Counted from the stretch's first letter, positions 13,501-25,328 are shown. The stretch: DNA of 64,000 nucleotides from Cycas panzhihuaensis (GCA_023213395.1 CM041465.1:77817741-77881740), one strand, 5' to 3'. Translations and numbers: made by a program. The notes: generated by a model not told the origin, from the sequence alone.

Positions 13501-13640
13501 ACATCAAGACTCGGCATCACTTCATTTGAGAATTAGTGCAAGTAGAAGAAATTGAATTAGCCTATTACAACATTAAATACCAAACATTGGATATCTTCAT
13601 AAAGGCATTATGCAAAGTTAAATTCTAGAAATTTAGAGAT
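10590..13640 (+). pseudogene. Copia G pol (protease-integrase-RT-RNase H), broken
   Basis: Protease: 'WYIDLGCSTH' at about 10613, where the family has Asp-Ser-Gly, so Ser has become Leu. Integrase: 'KLWHRRFGHFN' with the HHCC finger partly lost (first Cys is Tyr), core 'LLYTDIYSPM' near 11200, 'RSNNGGEF' near 11395 (second catalytic Asp now Asn) and 'TPQQNGIVERKN' near 11485 (Glu kept). RT: 'GTKWIYKTKF', 'QMDVKNAFLNG', and at 12727-12738 YVND instead of YVDD. There is a frameshift near 12550, after which the RT tail is open at 12922-13146. RNase H runs from about 13160 to 13620. The catalytic losses I checked are G:C-to-A:T changes. Many stops remain, so there is no function. Confidence 0.9.
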
Positions 13641-13669
13641 AGTTTGGGAGTTATTCATATGAGGTATTA

Positions 13670-13679
13670 TGGGGGAGAA
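13670..13679 (+). other. Polypurine tract of G
   Basis: TGGGGGAGAA directly abuts the TGTTGGG start of the 3' LTR. The sequence just before the F LTR at 62465 does not show it, as expected for the outer side of a 5' LTR. Confidence 0.8.
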
Positions 13680-14035
13680 TGTTGGGATGATACCCAATAA
13701 GAATTTATTGATGTGTACTTAGAGCCCCTCAAAGCCACCTTTGGGGCTCCCTAGGGCACCTTGGGCTACATAACAACTGACAGTAGCCACCCATATGCTG
13801 ATGGACCACTATTAAGGTACATGCACATTTAAAGTTTTTTATTTTTTAATACTAATTTAAATTCTATTGCAGGTCAGTATAAGGCACTTACTGCCTCCCT
13901 AAAATTTTCTATAAAAGGGGTGGGAATACCTCCCTAATGTTTTTTTATATTGCCCTTGATTCATTAGGATTTTTACTATGAAGAGCTATAATGCACTCAT
14001 TAATTTAAATATCCCGCTCTATACCTTGTCCTTCA
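13680..14035 (+). repeat. 3' LTR of Copia G
   Basis: This 356 bp LTR runs from TGTTGGG to CCTTCA and aligns end to end with 5740-6096. It is followed at 14036-14040 by the ATAGA target duplication. Confidence 0.92.
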
Positions 14036-14040
14036 ATAGA

Positions 14041-14980
14041 GTGATCGAATATGCAATAAACCCTTAATCACCATGCAAGCTACCAAAAATTCACCATGTG
14101 ACCACTTTATAAAGATAATTAAATTTATTATAAATATATCTATATCTTTGAAATTAAAAAAATAGCCTAGGGATCCATAAATATATATAGCTTAGGGATT
14201 AGAATACTCAAGGATTAAGGCATGAACTTTAAAATTTATAAAAATGATTTAACCAAAAATCAACTTCAAAAATTTTATTTATGCAATAAAGGTTTTGACT
14301 TAGTGAACTTACATTTGAATTTTTCATCTCTAATAATTTGAATTGATATTTAGCTTCATTAGGTTTCCTTCACAACATTCATTTAGCCATCCTTAGCTCT
14401 ACATGATCCTCTCTTTTCTCTCTAGCATTACTCAATCATTCATATACTTCATTTTGTAAATTCAATACTATCATTAAACTTAATATGTGATTTATTACAT
14501 TATTGTTAGTATGAAATGTCAACATCCCTTTTGTAAGCATCTTTCTCTATAATCTACTAGTCTAAATCCTTAATAAAATGACTCTTAACACCTTCCTAGC
14601 CTTCCTTTAATGGACTAACAGTGTTAACATAGGAGCTAACATCTTCAACTACCATCTTTAACTCATTATTTAGAGTTCCTCTCAATTAATACATCTATAA
14701 GATGTCTATAACTTATAATTATATGTATATGCAAAGATAAGAAATAAAAATGCATAAAATTATACAAGAAAATATTCTTTCATTTATCACATTTCATTAA
14801 ATATATCACATATCTTATGCATTGCATACATTAAGATCACCACTTAATTATTTTAGTAAGAGTGTAAGAAAAATCAAGAAAGGTAATTAAGTTACAACCA
14901 CTTTGAAGTTCAATCATAATCAACTAAATAATGAATTAATCAATAGTTAGTAACTATTTTTAATACCCCCTCATAATTCA
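14041..14980. other. AT-rich DNA without a recognised gene
   Basis: This is the right flank of element G. I see no open frame, LTR or RNA gene. Its composition resembles the left flank, consistent with one old sequence split by G. Confidence 0.4.
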
Positions 14981-14984
14981 TTCT

Positions 14985-15600
14985 CTCATACAAAATGAAG
15001 CTTTCTAAACCTTTCAAATGTCTCATAATTTAAATCCTTAATGAGAAATCCTTCATAAAATAGAGAGCAACTTTACACTGTAATTACTCATGAATAAAGT
15101 GATGATGAAACTCCACATACTTTGTCTTAGGATGAATTGAATGTAAACACAAATCTCAATGTGGATTTCCTATCATCCATGACACCAACCTAATTTAAGT
15201 TCATAAAGTGTTATAGTTTGAACTCATTAAATCTTGAGAACATGAATCCAAACCTAATATTATCCTTGATATATCTTAGTATGCACTACATTGCTTTCCA
15301 ATGAGAAATAGATGGAATACTTATGAATTGAGATACAACTCTAATAACATAGAAAATATTAGGCCTAGTGGGAGTTAGGTAGATAAAACTACTTATTATC
15401 TATTTACATAATGTTGTATCAACAACCTATCCATCATATTCCTTGGTCAATTTGAGACCAACCTTAATAAGAGTATCCAAAGACTTAGAATCCTCTAAAT
15501 AAAAATGCCTTAATAAGCCATGCACATATTTTTATTATGATACATCTTGTACTTAATAACTCTTGGTAACCTTGTAAATACATTAATATAATATTACCTA
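14985..15600 (-). pseudogene. Copia RT C-terminus and RNase H fragment, broken
   Basis: On the minus strand, reading down from about 15600, the order is that of Copia: 'EDSKSLDTLIKVGLK' (the conserved '.C....TP.E.G.KL' region), 'SSFIYLTPTRPNIFYVIRVV' ('GSL.YLT.TRPDI.YAV..V'), 'HWKAM' and 'LRYIKDNIRFG' ('HW.A.KR.LRYIKGT..FG'). RNase H traces follow as 'VMDDRKST' ('..DDRKST.GY.F') and 'KTKYVEFHHHFIHE' ('.TKHI.....F.RE'). It has several stops and no linked LTR. It is a separate, older insertion than G and in the opposite sense. Confidence 0.75.
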
Positions 15601-16302
15601 TTTTCCCTAATATGATTGGTAGGAGCAATCACATTGGCTAAACCAATTGTTGTTAATAAAAGTGGATTAGTGAATGAATGCAATTATGTAATGTATATTA
15701 ACTGTTGATTTTTAATTAAATTTTATTGATAAAATAAATGTATAATTAATCATATTTTAATAACCAACATTTGGTTTTATTGCCTTTGAGTTTGATATAT
15801 TTTTTTGGATATTATAAAGATTATATTAAGTTTCCAATAAACTCTTAAAGCTAAAGTAATAGGAAGGGGAGGAGAAAAATTAGAAAGAGATAATGCAAGA
15901 TGAATCAAAGATAGCCTAGAGCAAAGAACATTTTGAATTTAGCCAAAGATTTCCCTTATGTCCTAAAAATAAGAGAGCAAATTTTTGAGACTAGAGACAT
16001 TAAAAATTGCTACTCATTATGAAGAAAAGAATGAGGAGGACTCAATCGAAGAAGCATTGGAAGAGGTAGAAAAGAATATTGAGTCATTATCACTTAAAGA
16101 TCTTTACTCACAAAATAATGCCCCTCCTCCCATAACTAAATTAATAAAGCAAGCCTGAATTATCTTGGCAAATACACTTATGATCTAGTATGTAGTAAAG
16201 AATCCCTTGGCCAAGTAGGAGGTAACTTAAATACAAATCATCATATGTTTATCTATTAATATGGGACTATAAACCACAAATTAATGACTAGAGAATATGG
16301 AG

Positions 16303-16723
16303 TGAGTTTGTGACCACTCCATATGGGAGAATGCAAACATGGTATTAGTTGACAAAAAATGAAGTATTACTCTCAAATTAGTATATATGTAAGATTCATT
16401 TTATAAAGGTATTTGCCCAACCAAAATAATGATAAATAATCTTCAATGAATTGAAAAACTTACAAATCCATGTGAATGAAACATTTCAAGTTTTTACCTT
16501 AAGACGTATGGAGATATTTGCTTAAATAATATATAATATAGATGTCAAGTAATGAATTGATTACTTCCTTAATGGACTCCCAACATAAGTATGGATTATG
16601 TTATGATAGAAGATCCATACAACCTTTGAAGTAGTAATGGAGACCACTATTCATATAGAATGAGATATAGAGATGCCTTTAGTATTATCAAAATCCTCTC
16701 AACTAGTAGAAAATTTGATTCAA
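16303..16723 (+). repeat. Direct duplication in element C, copy 1
   Basis: It aligns over its whole length with 17535-17955: 'gtgaccactcca.atgggaga', 'catttataaag.t.tttacccaa'-type blocks, then 'ctctcaactagtagaaaa'. The copies differ at many sites, so the duplication is old. Confidence 0.8.
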
Positions 16724-17420
16724 GTTTTACAACATTTAAATATTCTAGTTGACCAGCCTAAGAGGACAAATGTTTGGTGTGCAAAATGTAAAAGGTAAGG
16801 ACACTTTCATGAAGAATAGCCCAAAAGGTCAAGAAGAGGAGAAGATTTGAATAATACATATCATTAGGTGATCTGATCATATATTGGCAGCTCCACTTCA
16901 AGATGATCAAGCCTAGAAAGGAAGTTTTTTATAACCTCAACATGTTAGTAGAATCTAGTGAATAACATCAACATAATAATGAAATAAAATCATTTCATAA
17001 CATATGTAGGATGTACAACCACAATATATATGAGTGAAATTTTAATATGATGAGACTAGAATGGGATGAAATAAGAAATTAGAATTAGTATGTACATAAG
17101 ATTACATATTATAATAAATGTCAATAATGGGGCCATATGTGTAACAATTGTCCTCATTAATTAGGTATCATAATTTTCATTTTATGTGGACTTGGAAATC
17201 ATGATAAAATGGATTATTTTGAATTGTTGGAGAAAATAAAGGGTAAAGATAAGGCTTTGAATCTTCTGATCAATATTTCTTATAAAGAAACTAGGAATCC
17301 CATCAATAAAGGAGGAGAAAATTTTAAACTAGGTTACCCAATAAGGCATGAAAGGAGTTAAATATTATCAAAAACAACAAAAAGTAATTTTAATTAGAAC
17401 TATCAAGCTAATAGAAAATA
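16303..17420 (+). pseudogene. Gypsy C gag region with zinc knuckles, broken
   Basis: The translation shows a gag-like helical stretch ('MEIFAQIIYNIDVK', 'IDYFLNGLPT') followed near 16770 by 'VWCAKCKR', a stop, 'GHFHEE', a degraded C-x2-C-x4-H zinc knuckle. A second cysteine-rich block near 17110-17220 reads CQ, stop, 'WGHMCNNCPH' and then 'CGLGNHDKMDYFE'. Stops interrupt throughout. Nucleic-acid binding is the family role. Both knuckles lie between two copies of a duplicated segment (16303-16723 and 17535-17955). Confidence 0.55.
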
Positions 17421-17534
17421 TAGTTCTTATTCTTTCTACCAAGATCCAAATTACTGAAAATAGATAATCACCATCACATAAGTATGATCAAAGCATAAAA
17501 AAATTGAAGTGGAAGAATTTATTAACTAAACTTT

Positions 17535-17955
17535 GTGACCACTCCACATGGGAGAGTGTAAACATGATATCATTCAATAAAAGACCAAGTATTACTCTTA
17601 GATTATGATATGTATAAGACTCATTTTATAAAGGTCTTTACCCAACTAAAATAAAGATAAATTATCTTTAATGAATTACAAAACTTATAAATCTATGCAA
17701 ATGAAAGATTTTAAGCTTTTACCTTAATATGTATGGAGATATCTACTCAAATAATATATAATATATACATCAAGCAACAAATTGATTATTTCCTTAATGC
17801 ACTCCTAGTAGAAGTATGGATGATGTTATGGTAGAAGATTTGTACAACCTTTAAAGTAATAGTTGAGGCTACTATTCATATAGAACAAGATATTTAGATT
17901 CCCATAGTGTCATCAAACTCCTCTCAACTAGTAGAAAAGTTAATTCAAGTTTAAA
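17535..17955 (+). repeat. Direct duplication in element C, copy 2
   Basis: This is the second copy of the ~420 bp gag-region segment, about 1.23 kb downstream in the same orientation. It carries the same 'MEIS' to 'YFLNALL' gag trace as copy 1, so a piece of gag is present twice. Confidence 0.8.
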
Positions 17956-19009
17956 GGCCACAAACAAGGATGGATTAGAGTTGTGATGATGCTCAAAGGT
18001 TAACTAAGCTACTCTAGAGATTTTTATGAAAAAAATGATCCAAAACAAAGATTGTTAGGTGCATGACCAAAGTATAACAATTGTATACAAAAAGTAAAAT
18101 CTCTAGTGTAGAATATCCCTAGATTTGGAGTAGGATAAGTAAATGGATGTCAAATATAGTCCAACCATTATTTAATGAGGAGTGTTAGTAGAAAACAATG
18201 AGAAATATAATGAAAACTCAGTATTAAATATGAAAAAGAAGCCTACTCTAACACCAAGTGAGATAAAACAAATTTTGTATTCTCTTTACTAGGATCCAAA
18301 TTACTAAAAATAGATAATCACCATTACTTAAGCATGATCAAAGCATAAGAAAATTAAAGGGGCAAAATTTATGTTCAAATCCCAAAGCAACCTTTCATTA
18401 GCATAAACATAGCTTTACAAAACATGAAACCTCTTAATAATCCATATATAATTGCAAAGAAAAGGCCTTAATATATAGTCAATATAGAGGTCATGCAAGA
18501 TAGATAGGCGACTCACTTGCATGAGAGAGTTATAATAAAGAAAGTGGGAATTTGACCCCTTAAACTAGAATTTATAACTAAAAGTTATAAATTAAATACA
18601 TTTATACTTTACAATATTGTGTTATTAAAATGACTAATGTTTATAATTTATTTACAAAATATGTCAAGGAATTAATGAATGAATCATTAATTGTATCACA
18701 AGCAAAAGGTAGTGTATCTAGACCCCTTAAAGAAAAAGAAGACATTTTGGAAGCTCATAATGACTTTAACCAATATCAATCATTCCATTATATGGATAAG
18801 AATTTGTTTTCTCCCTATTTTGAACAACTTGTGTGAATAACTTGGTAAAACAAATAAGGCTCAGAGGATATTGAATATGGTATATTCAATAATTACAAAA
18901 ATTTTGAGTATAATCAACAAGAGTAGAATAAGGCCACAAGTAAGGTAAGTAAGGTAGATGATTCATCAATAAGTCAATGAAGATGAAGGCTTGAAACCTC
19001 TAGTATATA

Positions 19010-19330
19010 TTCAAATTGATGATTATACTTTCCAAGATGACATTGTGGATCTTAGTTCCTAGGTGAATTTGATCATGAAAGAAACATGGAGAAGGCTAGG
19101 ATGACCTACCTTATTTAAATCACCAATTTTGGTAAAAGTTATGGATTAAGACTTGGTTCCTCCTATTGGTCAACTGGAAACTTCTCTCATCTCATGCTTT
19201 GAGATTATAATAGAAGTTAATTTTGAAGTGGTCTCCTTACGAAGTGGTAAGGATGTATATTTGATCCTTCTTAGAAGAAATTAGGGAAAAAGGATATAGG
19301 AAACACTTTGTTTAAATTCTATAAGTCTAA
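19010..19330 (+). pseudogene. Gypsy C aspartic protease, broken
   Basis: The translation 'IQIDDYTFQDDIVDLSS' followed by a stop, 'VNLIMKETWRRLG' and 'PTLFKSPILVKVMD' matches the retropepsin region of Gypsy elements ('..D.GS.VN.M...W..LG.P.L..SP..L...D'), continuing through 'PPIGQLETSLISCFEIIIEVNFEVV'-like sequence. The catalytic Asp-Thr/Leu-Gly triad is altered to Asp-Leu-Ser. The role would be polyprotein cleavage; it is inactive. Confidence 0.65.
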
Positions 19331-20349
19331 TAACCTAGCATAATAACAAAGTAGTCATCCTTCCATTAGATAAAAGATAAGGGATATATAAAAAGGATTA
19401 TGCATCTATCTCAATGGAACAAAATGAATAACAAGTCCCCTATGAAGAAATTTATCACTATTGAGCTACAACAAAAGACCTAATCAATCTAACTACAAAA
19501 GGATGCCTTAAGTGCAACATGATTAAATATTAATCAATGAGATTAGAGGATACATTACAAGCATGGTAGGAAGAAAGATACGAAGAATATCAATCTTGAT
19601 TTTACATCAAAATATCCATTAAGTTTCCATAAGAAATTAAGATAACCATGGAGATTCCAAACTACAATGGCATATTTAATCTGAAGAAATTTTTAGATGA
19701 TTCAAAAAGGTTGATCAAAGATCTCACTTAGGTTTAGCACAAATCATTAATAGGGGTTGCTTTTAATTAGTGGTTGTGCATAAGAAAATAAATGTATAAT
19801 ACACATAAGTAATTTAATATTTCTAGAGAAGATTTGATTTGTGACAACAATGCTAAGAAAAACCTTTGGAAAAATATTAAGGAAATGGAAGCTTATAGAA
19901 ATGCATTTAAAAATTCAAATAGACCTAGTAATAACTTGAAGTACCTAAATAATTTTCATAATACCTTTTTCCCATTACTTTGGGAGAAGTCCCTTGTAAA
20001 TGGTTCTTAGACATGGGCCAACATTAATAAACATCTACTTTCTATCTCATGTTTTCATTCTTCAATAAGTGATAACCAATTAAATTAATCTTGTATAAAA
20101 TTAAATATTTGCTCTTCAACAAGGTGACAACCACTACTTCAGAGGCCCAAGAGAAAAAAATAGTTTATTACTTAGCTCTAGTCAAAGTAATGAACTCAAG
20201 GAGAATAATAACATTCAATAAAGGTTCTAAAATATTGATCAAGAAATAAGAATAATAGAGGACACACTGATACATGATAGAAATTAAGCCTCACCAACTA
20301 CCAAAACTACAAAAGATGAGTTTGAGATTGGCTGAGAAATTAAAAAACA

Positions 20350-21760
20350 TCTTGGATGGAGAAGGATGGTATAAATAGATTATTGTTAAGACCCATGATT
20401 TGTTTAAAGAGTTTAGTGATGTTTCTATTTGGACTTATAATGATTTGAAAGATGTCCCATAGCATATTGGAGTAATAAATATTAAATTAGAAGAAGAAGC
20501 AAAACCTATAAGGCAAAAGCCATATAGAATAAACCCAAGGTTTAAGAAAAATATCCAAGAAGAAATTTAAAAAATGAAAACCATAAGATGTATTTATCTT
20601 ATTGATAAAAGTGATTAGGTCAACCAAATTGTGATAGCCAAAATGAAGAATGGGAAGTTAAGGAAATTTGTTGACTTTCAAGCATTAAATAATGTCACAA
20701 AGAAAGACCCATTTATATCCCTATTCATTGAACAAGTACTGGAAAATATTATAGGATAGAAAATTTATTCTTTTATGGATGGATTTTTGGGGTATAACTA
20801 AGTCAATATTATAGAAGAAGACTAAATAAGGATGATATTTATGACTAGATAGGGTTCATATGCCTATAAAGTAATGCCTTTTGGATTATCTAATGCTCCT
20901 ATTATATTCTCCAAAATCATTACAAAGTCTTTAAAGAATATCCATAAATTCCTCAAAATATATTTGGATGACTAGACCATATTTAAGTCACTAATGGATC
21001 ATGTATCGAGCCTTAGAATAATGCTCCATAAATGTCATGAGATGGGAATATCTTTAAATATAGATAAAGTGCCAATTTATGGTCCCTGCTAGCATTTTAT
21101 TGGGATATATTATTTGCAAAGAAGGCTTGTACTTGGTGATCTAAAGAAGATTCAATTTATTTTAAACTTAAAACCACTTAGTAGTCAAATTATGGTAAAA
21201 CAAGTTTTAGGTCATATGGGATACCATCAAAAGTTTATCAAAGGCTATGTAGCAATTGCAACACCAGTGGAAAGATTATTATACAAGAATATGCCTTTTA
21301 TCTGGTCAATAGAATGCCAACAAGCCTTTGAAGGATTGAAAAATAGACTTATGAATGCTTTAATCCTAACTCTTTTAGATTGAAATAAGATTTTTCATGT
21401 TCATATCAATGCATCTAGAATAACTATAGGAGTTGTTCTAGCATAGCCTGGTAAAAGAGACATTGATCATCCAATTGCTTTCATGATTAAATGACTAGCA
21501 TAAGCAAAAAAAAGAACTAATAAAAGAATTAGAGGATTAGCCTTGGTGTGCTCATTACAAAAATTTTGACATTATGTTTTGGTAAATTTCTTATATTTTT
21601 ATACAAACCATCAAGCCATAATATGTTTGGTAAACAAACCTATTCTCTAAGGATAAATAAGTTGATAGGTTCTTTTGTTCTACAAATATAATTTTAAGAT
21701 CTTTCTGAAACCTAGAAAGGAACAAGTGGCTCTAGACCATTTATCAAGCATATAGATTGT
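20350..21760 (+). pseudogene. Gypsy C reverse transcriptase and RNase H, broken
   Basis: RT motifs in order are 'PIRQKPYRINP', 'NGKLRKFVDFQALN', 'KIYSFMDGFLGYN', 'YAYKVMPFGLSNAP' and, at 20961-20972, an intact YLDD followed by a stop where Trp is expected. The connection region is open at 21114-21383 ('LGHMGYHQKFIKGY', 'FIWSIECQQAFEGLKNRL'). RNase H traces follow ('FHVHINASRITIGVVLA'). About 15 stops are spread through it. Motif order and YLDD place it in Ty3/Gypsy. Confidence 0.85.
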
Positions 21761-21849
21761 TGAAAAATATATAAATATCAACAATTATTTTCCAAATATA
21801 AAATTATACAAAATCAAAGTTATCCTTGATGAATTTCAAGAGATTATAC

Positions 21850-23049
21850 ATTTTTTATATATAGGGATGACACCCTCGACTATGCCAATAAAGGGAAAAA
21901 GATATCTAATAATAAATAGTAGTTGATATTATTTAATCATAGGGCAACTATATAGGCTTAGACTAGATCTAGTATTATAAAGATATGTTCCACAACATGA
22001 ACATAAAATGGTCTTAGGCAAATTCCATAAAGGTACCACCAAAGGACATTTGGCCTGTGAATAATTGGCATAGAAGATCCCATAGTCAAGTTTGTGGTGG
22101 CCAATGGTTTTCAAGGACTCCCAAAGATGGTCACAAAAATATGATATCTATTAAAGAACTGAAATACCTTACAAAACATATTTTCTTCCATTGAATTCAA
22201 TTGTTGAAATGATGTCATTTGCTAAATGGGGTATAAACTTTGTCAAAACTATAAGCCTAGTAACAATATAAAGTAGTGCTTGATATATTATTTTGGCCAT
22301 AGATTATATAACGATCTAAGTCAAGGCTCGAGTGACTTAAGATTGCATGGCATCAATAATGGTAAAACTCTTACTTAAAGTCATATTTTCCAGATCTAGT
22401 TATCCCTTACAGTTGGTAGGTTATTAAGAGACTCATTTTGTTAACCAAACTATTAAGCACCTTTTGGATAGATTTTTGGTTTAATACTATAAGTCAACTC
22501 CATATTATTAGACATGAAATGGTTAAGAAAAAAAAAATCAAATAAGATATTATGCATCACTCTGACTAAAATGTATAATTTGGGATGCTCAGAGTGGGTT
22601 GACAAACTTCACATCATACTATGGGTATATAAAGCACCATGTAAGAATTCAACAAGATAGTTATTATTTTAGTTTATATATGGCTTTGAGGTATATGCGC
22701 CTATAGAAGTAATTATCCCAAGCCTCTGAGTGATATATTAGATGTAATAGGGAGATCAACAAGGTCTAGATAATAAACTTCAATAATTAATGTAGTTTGA
22801 TGAGACCAGATTATTATCTAATTTACATCATCAAGTTGTAAAACTTAAAAGAAAAAAGATCTCAATTGATATTTAAAGGTTAAAGCATTCCATCCTAGTA
22901 GTTCAGCCTTGGCATTTAATAGTAAATTCGAGACTGAGCTAGTAAAATTGAAAACACATTAGAATGGCCCCTATACATTGGAAGATATTTGGCAAAATGG
23001 TTTGGTATTGTTAAAGACCATTAAGGGTGAAATAATCCTTATTCCTGTC
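21850..23049 (+). pseudogene. Gypsy C integrase, broken and interrupted by A
   Basis: Zinc-finger region traces 'FHKGTTKGHLACE' (near 22021) are followed by the core 'KWGINFVKTIS' (near 22227, the 'G.D.V' Asp now Asn). The C-terminal 'NGPYTLEDIWQNGLVLLKTI' at about 22950-23015 matches the 'GPY.I..I..NG.V.L...' end of Gypsy integrases. The frame ends at 'ILIPV', exactly where element A begins. The expected next residues, Asn-Gly, are found at 57699 beyond A. Confidence 0.8.
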
Positions 23050-23576
23050 TGTTTCCCAGCTCCTAGGAATGGGTTCTTGACAAGTCAACTCAGGTAAGTG
23101 TAGGTATGCTTCTATCCTTTGCCTTTACCACTTTTTTAGAAAGGTAAATAGAAGCATTATTTCATTGCATAGTTGACTGACACATTTGAGTGATCACCTT
23201 GCACTTATTGCTTGATCATACTGCTTGTTACTCTTTCAGCCTATGATGATCAGTGGGACATGCATCCCCATGGCACTCCACAACCCTCCTATGCACCTCT
23301 GTGTTGTCCTAGGCACCACTCAACCTACATGATCCGTCATACCCCTTACTATATCATAGCCCTTAGCACCCCGGTAAGTATAATTATTTCATCTTTATGC
23401 TAGTTATCAGTTTCCTAGGAGTCCTGCCGCTTCGATACCCCATCTGATTTAGGTCATCCTCTTTATTTAACTATCCCCAGCCATCTGGACAGAGGGTCGA
23501 CCTCTCCTAGGCCTAGGGTACCCTCTTTTAAGCCTCCCAAGCATGCCTTTTTTGCCCTATTTTGGTCTCTATCACT

Positions 23577-23642
23577 GCACCACAGCAAATGTCGTGGTAC
23601 CGCGGTAAACTTTGTGGTACCGCAAAGTTTGCCACAGGGCGA
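23577..23642. promoter_or_regulatory. GGTACC palindrome cluster in the 5' LTR of A
   Basis: A 30 bp near-perfect palindrome at 23604-23633 is centred on GGTACC, with arms GGTAAACTTTG and CAAAGTTTGCC. A second GTGGTACCGCGG lies just before it. A mutated copy is at 55245-55305 in the 3' LTR, and related clusters occur in both B LTRs. The position upstream of the TATA box suggests a U3 regulatory element or hairpin; this is inference. Confidence 0.55.
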
Positions 23643-23767
23643 CTATCACTTAATATTTTTTAAAATCTTCCATGGAAAATTTCTCTTTTTTCATGAAATT
23701 GCCACATGGATTTAAGACCTCTCAAAGCCTACCTCAACCCTAATCATCCATTCAACCTAGGGTTAGG

Positions 23768-23774
23768 TATAAAG
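23768..23774 (+). promoter_or_regulatory. TATA box in the 5' LTR of A
   Basis: TATAAAG after 'cctagggttagg' is conserved at 55435-55441 in the 3' LTR. It is a probable start of U3-driven transcription. Confidence 0.6.
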
Positions 23775-25266
23775 CCCAAAATAACCTCATTTTCCCTCTC
23801 TTCTTCTACCTTCTCTTCTCTCTTCTCTTTCTTCCATAGGAGTTTTCTGTAGGAATGCCCTGCAATACTTGAGTTCCTTATGCTCCAGCTTGAGATCTGC
23901 CTATTGCAGCTCTGATTTGTGGTAGCAAGCTCACCAACAAATGTCTCTAAGCAAGGACTCACTTCCAAGTTTAGCCTCCACACCCTTCCTATAGATTTCA
24001 ACAAGTTCATTTTCAAATTGTAGCATCCTCCTAAGGACCCCCCTATAAGCACATCAGATCTACTATTTCCTACTATTTTTAGGGGTGGACCTGCCTTCTA
24101 CTCAACCCAATAGGTATTATTTCATTGTCGTTCTATGTCTTTCCTTTGAGTTGTCTTACAAAACGTTAGATCTCTGAGAATATCCCTCCTTTCTTTATTT
24201 TTTAGTGTATACAGGAGGTACTCCCTACGTTTCTTTTATTTCTGCCCCCTGCATATTCCTACCCTCTCCTAGTTTTTTCAAGGAGGTTGTAGGTAGGAGA
24301 GGATCCTAAAGAGTGAGAGAAAGGAGCCAAGGTGGGTTCCATACCCAACTAGGCCTGCTCCTTAAGGGTAAACCCCTTCTCCTCTTTCCTCTTTTCCACT
24401 TGTGCCTCTCTTGTGTTACCAGGGAGTCTCTGGGAATTAGCCAACACTAGATACCAGTGTATGTTGCCCTTATTGTGTTGTTTCCAGGCCTGCACGCCTC
24501 TCTTGGGTAGCTCTTCTAGCCCCGAACAATGTCCCTCGTCCATCTTAGGTCTTAGCTTGGCCAACATTGTAATTTGTTGCACGTAGCATACTTGCAACAT
24601 AGGTAACATTTGTAAACCTCATGATGTTTGTTTCCCTTACTATCTACTTCCAATAGGTTATCCCAATCTATTGTTTCCTGTGTCTAAGGATAGCATGGAG
24701 GTGCACTTGTTGGAGGGTTAGCCATTCTAAGGCTAACATCCCCCATACCTTGTCTTGTATTGTTGGTTTTCTTGGGAGATATAGAGTTATTCTTTGGTGG
24801 AAGATTACTTAAACTTAAGTGCCTTAACTTGTAGCATTTCAACATTTTACTATTATATATATATGCATATATTTACTTTGTAGCCTAGTAACCCCTTGGG
24901 AAAGGGAAAAGAACTTTATGATTGTAGGTTTACCATGCCATTTGTAGGGAAGGGTAAATGGCAACAATCTAGGTGTATTTCTTGGCCTCCTTTTCTTTGG
25001 TTGTTCTAGCCTTTATATAGTTCCTTTTTCCTTTGTGTTTTTCTTGCTTCTTTCATTTTATTTTAGGGGAGGTAAGGAAACCCCTATACTGCTCATGCGT
25101 TGGGATAGGGAAAAGAGGAAGTGGGTGTAGCGTAAGATAGAAATCACATTTCAACTACATAGTCCTTCCAAGTACGTTGTTTTCATTTCATTAGTATTTT
25201 CTTGCTTCTTTTAGTCTATACATTTGCATAAAAAGAACATAAAGGAATAAGGTAAAATGGAACCAA

Positions 25267-25328
25267 CTTGTGTCATTCCTTCGTATATTAGTTTGCACTT
25301 TAGGAAAGAGCATATGTTAGGAGATATC
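25267..25328 (+). repeat. 62 bp flanking duplication of D, left copy
   Basis: It runs from 'cttgtgtcattcc' to 'ttaggagatatc' and is repeated at 28555-28616 with about three differences. The 3' LTR of A (near 56920-56985) has this segment once, so one copy arose with the insertion of D. Confidence 0.85.

Larger units (their letters stand above)
5740..14035 (+). mobile_element. Ty1/Copia retrotransposon G, complete structure, coding-dead
   Basis: The element is 8.3 kb: LTR 5740-6096, primer site 6099-6110, a 3.3 kb leader, gag-pol 9451-13640, polypurine tract 13670-13679, LTR 13680-14035. It is flanked by perfect ATAGA duplications (5735-5739 and 14036-14040), which shows a normal integrase-mediated insertion. 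Domain order gag-protease-integrase-RT-RNase H is the Copia order. By eye the LTRs match at roughly 85% of positions, mostly with C/T and G/A differences, so the insertion is old. Element F at 62.5 kb belongs to the same family. Confidence 0.93.
15900..23049 (+). mobile_element. Ty3/Gypsy element C, 5' and main part
   Basis: Order is gag (about 15.95-17.4 kb, zinc knuckles), protease (about 19.0 kb), RT (about 20.35-21.1 kb), RNase H (21.1-21.7 kb) and integrase (21.85-23.05 kb), all plus strand. It is interrupted in the integrase C-terminal 'IPV-NG' motif by element A and resumes at 57699. I could not find its 5' LTR or primer site, so the left limit is approximate. It is densely broken and older than A, B and D, which sit inside it directly or indirectly. 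Confidence 0.75.

Noticed and set aside
5170-15600. The minus-strand gag scrap (5.2-5.4 kb) and RNase H scrap (15.0-15.6 kb) as one Copia element split by G
   Set aside because: For a minus-strand element gag must lie at higher coordinates than RNase H. Here the order is reversed, so they are two different insertions unless an inversion occurred.
23212-23403. 63-codon frame repeated at 54878-55069
   Set aside because: Same position in both LTRs of A. The repeat is due to LTR duplication; U3 sequences of this family are conserved without needing to code.
23744-24052. 102-codon minus-strand frame in the LTR of A (partner at 55411-55719)
   Set aside because: It overlaps the TATA box region and is only an LTR copy pair. 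It has stops in alignable B sequence and no domain.
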